Assembly (NCBI GenBank): GCA_964512995.1
Contig: CAZELM010000052.1
Location: forward strand, 1-28,470
Reading direction: 5' to 3'
DNA from: CAZELM01 sp964512995
GTDB lineage: Bacteria; CSSED10-310
Length of the DNA: 28,470 bases
The notes under the pieces were generated by a model. The model made no database searches and was not told the DNA's origin. It saw nothing but the letters and a program-made list of their open reading frames with translations. Made by a program: the position numbers and the translations under genes. Of the stretch, positions 23,351-28,470 are shown piece by piece (the stretch's first letter is position 1; each line of letters opens with the position of its first letter).

Positions 23351-25804
23351 TCACAACACCCGGATTCTGATCTCCGGAGAGATCTGATCGACGAATGGCA
23401 ATCGAATCTGAAATGTATGCTCTCCGGATGTCAGAACCCAACGCGTCGTATATGGATAGTCGACCACTTTCCACGGTTTCCCATCAACCATCCACACCAC
23501 CTGTTCGGACGGCGGATCGACTTCCGCCCGAAGCGAAATACTATTCATCTCCTCCGGCGTTTCCGGATCCCGGATCATCTCACTCATATCCTGCGGCGAC
23601 GTAATGGTCATGCGAAACGCCTCCCTGGAATGACCTTGTACCTTTTTCGTGAAATCGCCGTTATCCCCTCGACGGTCAGAATGGAACCTATCCCATGACA
23701 TGCTGCCCGTCATCGTTTCGGATCTCGGCGCATGATTGTGAATCGGATCCGTCATCAGCCATGTTGTATATCGGGGAGCCAGATTTAAAAACGATCGGAT
23801 ATCGGTATACTCCACAGGCGTATCCGGCGAAGCGGGTTTTCCGGTCCGGGTATCCACCGCTTTCAGAATGTATGCATCGGAATATTCTTGGGGAGCCTGC
23901 CCCGGCGGGAACCATTCCACAAATTCCCACTGTGTTTCCGGACCGGATCGTTTCCCCGTCAACCCGCAGATCCGAACAGGCATATAATGCTCCGGAGGAG
24001 GAAACCCCAGTGATTCCAGACCGTCAATCTGATCCGGATGGAGGTGATTCATGATTTCCTGAGCCAGCCGCGCAGCCGACACATATCCGCTCAGATGATT
24101 CATCGGCCGAAAATCCGGATTCCCCACCCAGACACCAGTCAGATACTGCTTGGAGTATGCCACTGTCCAGGCGTTCCTGTAATTGGATGAGGTGCCTGTC
24201 TTCACGGCGACCGGAAATGAATACTCCAAAGCACCCATCCGGGGAAACGTGGGCAGACGAGCCATTGGATCCGACAAAAACAAGGTGATCAGACGAGCGA
24301 TTTCCGGTTTGAATATGCGACGGGGCGGTGCAGCCGGCAGATCAATATACCAGTGGAGATCGCTCAGTCTGCCATCCCCCGACAGAGCCGTATACGCTCT
24401 CACCAGATGCTCCAGCGACACCGGCAATCCCCCGATCGCGAGACCCAATCCATAATACTGAGCCGGCAGCGGCTGGGAGTGCAGCCCCAACTCCTTCAGA
24501 AAATCATATCCCTCATCCAATCCAATCCGGTTGAGCAGTTCCGCAGCGGGGACATTCCGGGAGTTAGCCAGCGCTACCCGAGGCAGCAAGGGTCCCAGAA
24601 ATGCATCGTCGGCATTGGAAATGTCACCCGCTCCCCGATATATGTCATCCAGAATGGTATCCGGCCGGATCACTCCCCGATCCAATCCCAATGCATAGAT
24701 AAATGGTTTCAATGTACTGCCGCTGGATCGTGAAATCTGGTTGTAATCTATGGAACCATTCCGCGCGGCATCAAAATATCCGGTTGATCCGACCCAGGCA
24801 AGCACATCATTGGAGCCGGTTTCGGTTACGATCACCGCCGCATTCCGCGCTCCCCGATACTCCCATTTCTGAATGAACGCATCGGTCATGGATTCGATTT
24901 CCTTTTGGAGATTCAGATCCAGCGTGCTGCGGATGATCGTTCGGGAGCCCAATCCGCGACGGATCTCAGGCCGTTTCAGATCATCCTGAAGCTTCAGGAT
25001 GGCATGAAGCGCGACAACGGGCCGCCGACTCCGTTCCGGTATCTCAATGGTCCGGATCTGATTCCGGGCCAGCTCATATTCGGCGTCATTCAGATGATTC
25101 TGCTGATGCAGAATGTCAAGAATCCGCAATCCCCGCGCAATGGCGCGCATCTTTCCGATGGGAGTATAGGGATTCATCCGTGCCGGAGCCTGCGGGATGG
25201 CGGACAAAAAGGCAATCTCCGCCCAGGAGAGATCCTCGACCGGTTTATTGAAATAACGCCGCGCCGCATACGCGATCCCCCGGATACCGTTACCGTATGG
25301 AGCGATCCGGAGGAAATGCCGAAGCACCGCTTCGCGGCCATGCCGCATGGTCATGGTCAGAGCAATGACGGATTCGCGAATCTTGTTGAAATAGCCGCGA
25401 TGGGCAGGCTGCTGAAGACGGGCGGTCTGCATCGCAATGGTGGAAGCTCCGGAGATGCGGGTTCTGGATGTGATGTTCTGCTGAATCGCACGCAGAACGG
25501 CCAGGAGATCAACTCCCGGATGATGGTAAAACCGGCGGTCTTCGATTCCCAGGATGGCGGCCGCGATCCGGGGCGGGATGGAATCCAATGGCCAGTATCC
25601 CACCTCCACCGAAGATGGATCCGGCACTTCCCCGAGAAACTGACCCGACCGGTCCAGAATCAGTCGCGTGGGTTCCGGTGAATCCAGAGAACTGCGAATA
25701 CCCAGCCAACTCCCCAGAAACAGAAGAAAAAAACAGGCGGAGATGATCTGGAGGCGTTTCGACCTGAAATATGTCACGTGTTTCAATGGACATCGAATCA
25801 TCAT
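23351..25804 (-). CDS. pbpC: penicillin-binding protein 1C, bifunctional class A PBP
   Basis: 817 residues from ATG 25804 (an adjacent ATG lies at 25801; a TTG at 25867 would overlap the upstream gene). The membrane anchor is at about 17-36. GT51 glycosyltransferase: ILGIEDRRFYHHPGVD (catalytic Glu near 88) and GASTIAMQTARL. Transpeptidase: SGSTLKPF (Ser363, Lys366), NSRNV (SxN at 415-417) and KTGTSSNYRNAW (Lys535). The C-terminus matches the BiPBP_C domain of PbpC (VVWMVDGKPWKVVDYPY, SGEHTFQI). It polymerises glycan strands and may cross-link peptides in the periplasm. The alpha-2-macroglobulin gene (yfhM) often linked to pbpC is not here. It starts 32 bp after the antiporter stop, so the two may be one operon. 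Confidence 0.93.
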   Translation of the reverse strand: MMIRCPLKHVTYFRSKRLQIISACFFLLFLGSWLGIRSSLDSPEPTRLILDRSGQFLGEVPDPSSVEVGYWPLDSIPPRIAAAILGIEDRRFYHHPGVDLLAVLRAIQQNITSRTRISGASTIAMQTARLQQPAHRGYFNKIRESVIALTMTMRHGREAVLRHFLRIAPYGNGIRGIAYAARRYFNKPVEDLSWAEIAFLSAIPQAPARMNPYTPIGKMRAIARGLRILDILHQQNHLNDAEYELARNQIRTIEIPERSRRPVVALHAILKLQDDLKRPEIRRGLGSRTIIRSTLDLNLQKEIESMTDAFIQKWEYRGARNAAVIVTETGSNDVLAWVGSTGYFDAARNGSIDYNQISRSSGSTLKPFIYALGLDRGVIRPDTILDDIYRGAGDISNADDAFLGPLLPRVALANSRNVPAAELLNRIGLDEGYDFLKELGLHSQPLPAQYYGLGLAIGGLPVSLEHLVRAYTALSGDGRLSDLHWYIDLPAAPPRRIFKPEIARLITLFLSDPMARLPTFPRMGALEYSFPVAVKTGTSSNYRNAWTVAYSKQYLTGVWVGNPDFRPMNHLSGYVSAARLAQEIMNHLHPDQIDGLESLGFPPPEHYMPVRICGLTGKRSGPETQWEFVEWFPPGQAPQEYSDAYILKAVDTRTGKPASPDTPVEYTDIRSFLNLAPRYTTWLMTDPIHNHAPRSETMTGSMSWDRFHSDRRGDNGDFTKKVQGHSREAFRMTITSPQDMSEMIRDPETPEEMNSISLRAEVDPPSEQVVWMVDGKPWKVVDYPYTTRWVLTSGEHTFQIRLPFVDQISPEIRIRVL

Positions 25805-25836
25805 CGATCCATGATACGGGAGTTCACGATGGCGGA

Positions 25837-27105
25837 TCAAGGGACGACGAGTGATCCCTTTTCGCAATCATTACGCGTCAGAACCCGTAACATGGGACCA
25901 CTGATCATGGAAGTGACCAGAGCCATAATCACAAGACTGACAAAAATGGACTCATCGATCAGATGGGATTCCAATGCAATGGATGCCATGATGATTTCAA
26001 TAGCGCCCCGGGCGTTCATTCCAAATCCAACTGCCCATGCATGCCTGGATGTCATTCCTCCCAGCCATGCGCCCAGGCTGGCTCCGGCGATTTTCCCTGC
26101 ACAAGCGATCAGAAGGACCATCACAGTCAGGAGCAGATTGAAATGGGCGGTGTAATTGATGGTCAGTCCGATGGATACAAAGTAGAGTGGAGCAAAAAAA
26201 CTGACAGCGAACTGTGAGATGATTTCCTTGGGATGATGGCATCCGTCATCTTCAAGACTGCTGCGAAGTGCGATTCCCAGCAGAAATGCTCCGAAAATGG
26301 CATGAAGACCGATATACTCCGCAGTCGAGGCGGTCGCCAGAATGCCGATGGTGATCACGCCAATAAATCCGTTTGGCCACGCCAGAGCGGATTGGGTGCA
26401 TCGCAGAACAGACCGACCCGGCCATCTCCCAAGAAGGATGACAAAAATTGAAAATCCGGCAACGATTGCCAGGGTTTTCAAAATGTTCATCATGGAGATA
26501 CCGGTGGCTACTGAGCTGAGCAAAATGGCAAAGATCGACCAGCCGAACAGATCGTTCAACGTGGCCGCGGTCATGATCACCAGACCCAGATCGGTCTGAA
26601 TGAGATTCAGGTCGATCAGGATTCGAGCAATCACGGGCAGAGCGGAAATCGACAATGCGGTTCCCATGAACAAAGCCAGAACAACGCGATTATCATGGGC
26701 ATCGGAGTTCCACAGGGAGGGGAACGCCAGAACCGAAATAAAGCCGAATCCAAAGGGAACGAGGATTCCCATGAAACTGGTCATGCTGATCATCCTTCCC
26801 TTTTGACGAAGTTGATTGAGGTTGACTTCGAGGCCGGCGATGAACATGAAAAACAGCATACCGATCCGGATAATGATATCCCGGGCGAAAAACAGGGTAT
26901 TCCGATCGGGAAAAAGGTAAGAATGGGCGGCAGGGAAGAGCGTTCCGAAAATGGTCGGGCCGAGGATAATCCCGACAATCAACTCACCGAGCACCGTGGG
27001 TTGGTTGAGCCGTCGCATGAGATGGCCACCCAACAGAGCTGCGACCAGCATCAGACACACTTGCAGAAGGAACTGGGCGAAATCGTGGTGGGTGATGGTA
27101 TTCAA
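25837..27105 (-). CDS. CPA2-family cation:proton antiporter
   Basis: 422 residues. The TTG start at 27105 is supported by GGGAGG (27118-27113) with 7-nt spacing; no ATG is near. About 12 hydrophobic segments. Family signatures: RRLNQPTVLGELIVGIILGP near 31-50, FFMFIAGLEVNL near 85-96 and the ion-site motif TAATLNDLFGW with Asn184-Asp185. Late motifs are LHAIFGAFLLGIAL and GFGMNARGAIEIIMAS. An Asn-Asp pair rather than Asp-Asp suggests electroneutral exchange, likely K+/H+ or Na+/H+, by analogy with other CPA members. No cytoplasmic RCK/TrkA-N domain is present, so KefB-type ligand gating is not expected. It lies upstream of pbpC in the same direction. Confidence 0.9.
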   Translation of the reverse strand: MNTITHHDFAQFLLQVCLMLVAALLGGHLMRRLNQPTVLGELIVGIILGPTIFGTLFPAAHSYLFPDRNTLFFARDIIIRIGMLFFMFIAGLEVNLNQLRQKGRMISMTSFMGILVPFGFGFISVLAFPSLWNSDAHDNRVVLALFMGTALSISALPVIARILIDLNLIQTDLGLVIMTAATLNDLFGWSIFAILLSSVATGISMMNILKTLAIVAGFSIFVILLGRWPGRSVLRCTQSALAWPNGFIGVITIGILATASTAEYIGLHAIFGAFLLGIALRSSLEDDGCHHPKEIISQFAVSFFAPLYFVSIGLTINYTAHFNLLLTVMVLLIACAGKIAGASLGAWLGGMTSRHAWAVGFGMNARGAIEIIMASIALESHLIDESIFVSLVIMALVTSMISGPMLRVLTRNDCEKGSLVVP

Positions 27106-27156
27106 TTGAAAACCTCCCGGACAAGAATAATAGTGTGGAGCATGTTCATGGTGGAA

Positions 27157-27336
27157 TCAATCATTTTTATCAAGGTGTCTGGGGAGTTGCGCGATAAACG
27201 CCTTCAGTTCGTCATCGGATTCCAGGATCAGGTCGGGTATGGCGGCCAAAGCGCGGCGGATACCCGCCCCGATGCCACGGTATGGTAATTCTTTCGTTGC
27301 GAAAGAAGCGATGTTTGGTTCGGTTTTTTTACTGGA
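27157..27336 (-). pseudogene. C-terminal remnant of an AlbA/RecG-like ATP-binding protein
   Basis: About 59 residues with the end of a HATPase_c_4/RecG-like domain: EPNIASFATKELPYRGIGAG, IRRALAAIPDLILESDDE. The family normally has NP-IA-F----LPYRGIGSGI-RAL. There is no upstream domain; the frame begins directly at the stop of the HicB gene. It is not the missing part of the pseudogene at 9822 in any simple way, since it is 17 kb away and in the other orientation. Confidence 0.6.
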
Positions 27337-27338
27337 CA

Positions 27339-27551
27339 CTAAGCGTAGGCAAGGCGGCGGCCTTTGGGCACAGGGATTGGATCATTGAATTCTTTTGCAG
27401 TTTCAATCCAGAGAGAAATTGCCTGCTTTGCATTGGATAATGCTGATTCATACGTGTCACCATGCGCAGAACACCCTGGCAGTTCAGGCACTTCTGTTAC
27501 ATACGCATGGTCTTCATCGCTCCAATAAATAATTAACTCATATCTGTCCAT
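27339..27551 (-). CDS. hicB: HicB-family antitoxin
   Basis: 70 residues: YELIIYWSDEDHAYVTEVPE, LPGCSAHGDTYESAL, NAKQAISLWIETAKE and PIPVPKGRR. This is the compact HicB (UPF0150) fold without a separate DNA-binding domain. HicB binds and blocks the HicA mRNA interferase. ATG 27551 has GGAG 7 nt upstream and shares its A with the stop of an upstream frame (TAATG). No complete hicA is present next to it, so it may be orphan or an epigenetic relic. The stop lies at the junction with the AlbA-type remnant. Confidence 0.85.
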   Translation of the reverse strand: MDRYELIIYWSDEDHAYVTEVPELPGCSAHGDTYESALSNAKQAISLWIETAKEFNDPIPVPKGRRLAYA

Positions 27552-27655
27552 TACTTCTCTCCACCGAGCTTGTATTTAAGAATAACGGCCCGGACTTGTT
27601 TGACTTGATAAGGAATGACGAAACGCCCACTCTGACGTGTTGATCGAAATGATCT
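27551..27655 (-). pseudogene. C-terminal fragment of an unrecognised gene coupled to hicB
   Basis: 34 codons (GRFVIPYQVKQVRAVILKYK, then LGGEK) open between an in-frame TGA at 27658-27656 and a TAA that overlaps the hicB ATG. The TAATG overlap is typical of toxin-antitoxin pairs, so this may be the end of the toxin partner. It lacks the usual HicA motifs and could be chance. Confidence 0.35.
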
Positions 27656-27731
27656 TCACATCAGAGCGGATGGTTTAACAGTAACAGAAAAATGTCCTGA
27701 CTTCATGTTTCACGAGGACACTTATTTGGAG
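27656..27731. other. short non-coding stretch between fragments
   Basis: Nothing recognisable; AT-rich, without a CRISPR-like repeat. Confidence 0.4.
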
Positions 27732-28415
27732 TTAATTGATTCTCCTGTATTTTCTTAAGCGCTGATCCGGACTATTGATATCGGGAAGCGGTTGGGCAAT
27801 CACGGGAGCGGTTCCTGTCCCCGGTGCAATGGTTTTATTCGCTCCGAACCACTCGTAAATCGCATTGGAACCTTCATTGCCCGGATAGGAGATTTTTGTT
27901 GGAGCATTCGTAAAATCGGTCATTTTCCGGAACTGGTTCACGATATCATCAGAAAATCCAATCTTCTGGACGAAATTAGTGTCTCGAGCTGCATCGCGCG
28001 TGCTGTTGTCAATGGGTGTCGCATAGACAATGGTTGTATCTGAGAGATGGATTTCCCGAATGTGAACGTTTTCCACTGTTATCCGGACACTTCCCAGTCC
28101 GACCGGTTTTCCCATTCCGAGTTTATGGGCATGGTTTTTCGAACCGCCGATTTCCAGTACCCAGATCAGTTTCTGTAACTCCTCATCGGTAAGATCGTTG
28201 AAAAACACCTTGAACGTGAACGTGTTTCCTTTTTTAAGCGGCCGGATGGCGATATTTCGTTTGGATGGAGTCCCAGTGGCGGCGGGTGCTTGCGGAATGT
28301 TTTGATGCCAGTAATATTTCCGGCCGCGTATCTGGGGACGATAGCCGCTCACATCTTGTGGCTGTCGGTTGTTCCATGTGATCGCATAATCGTAATTCCA
28401 GATCGCTCCCTTTTG
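27732..28415 (-). pseudogene. CRISPR-associated RAMP protein (TIGR03986-like), 5'-truncated
   Basis: The open frame runs from a TGA near 28415 to the TAA at 27732, about 227 codons, with no good start (GTG 28352 is internal to the similarity). It shows RAMP features: GYRPQIRGRKYYWHQ, a ferredoxin-like strand LKKGNTFTFKVFFNDLTDEE, and the Gly-rich loop HKLGMGKPVGLGSVRI that marks Cmr/Csm-type RAMPs. The layout fits the C-terminal part of TIGR03986-type proteins of type III systems, which are much longer. The N-terminal RAMP half is missing and the upstream bases (28416-28470) show no related frame. No CRISPR array or other cas gene is in the window, so this is a relic at the window edge. Confidence 0.75.
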
Positions 28416-28470
28416 TCAATGGTTCGGACAAAATAAATAATAGTTGAATAAAAAGTGCCGAAACCCGAAA

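Noticed and set aside
24905..25681. 258-residue plus-strand frame opposite pbpC
   Set aside because: A shadow of the pbpC coding strand; rich in Arg/Gly/Asp with no domain.
26695..27288. 197-residue plus-strand frame opposite the antiporter
   Set aside because: A shadow of the antiporter and AlbA-type relic; highly charged without a fold or ribosome binding site.
27600..28470. CRISPR array next to the RAMP relic
   Set aside because: No regularly spaced direct repeats are present in this stretch.

Overview
The window looks like a chromosomal segment from a diderm, probably uncultivated bacterium. Lipoproteins, a TonB-type protein, a heptosyltransferase-like GT9 enzyme, a class A penicillin-binding protein (PbpC type) and several periplasmic proteins point to an outer membrane. 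TGA, TAA and TAG are all used as stops, so the code is standard. I cannot name a phylum from sequence alone.

Region 1 (1-9035) is an array of orphan Rhs toxin cassettes. Four 5'-truncated pieces of the same Rhs core each run into a different C-terminal tip just after the hyperconserved RYYRPDLGRFISKDPL motif. Each tip is followed by a small AT-rich gene that I read as the cognate immunity gene. Cassettes 1 and 4 carry related Cys-rich tips, each followed by a related secreted beta-propeller-like protein. Cassette 2 carries another Cys-rich tip followed by a YwqK-like MORN protein. Cassette 3 has a glycine-rich tip broken by an in-frame TGA and is followed by a small membrane protein. A related element of about 70-90 bp with small palindromes lies after the immunity genes of cassettes 1, 2 and 4. 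This tip/immunity family and its junction element are the best candidates for something undescribed.

Region 2 (8790-11270) is a graveyard of mobile and defence-type DNA: a Tn3-family transposase remnant, an intact serine recombinase, a frameshifted AlbA/Schlafen-type gene and an IS66 transposase remnant.

Region 3 (11268-27105) is ordinary chromosome. It holds an LTXXQ (Spy/CpxP-like) protein, an ankyrin lipoprotein, a rhodanese-MauE pair, a 1637-residue pseudokinase/ATPase-like/TPR/GAF/HD-GYP protein, a phosphodiester-glycosidase-family protein, a PEGA/TonB protein, a GT9 glycosyltransferase, a small lipoprotein, PBP1C and a CPA2 antiporter. The giant protein has lost the kinase catalytic residues and has a degenerate ATPase, but keeps an intact-looking c-di-GMP phosphodiesterase output.

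Region 4 (27157-28470) is again accessory. It has a RecG-like/AlbA-family C-terminal remnant, a HicB antitoxin whose upstream partner is only a fragment, and a truncated type III CRISPR RAMP gene with no CRISPR array in view.
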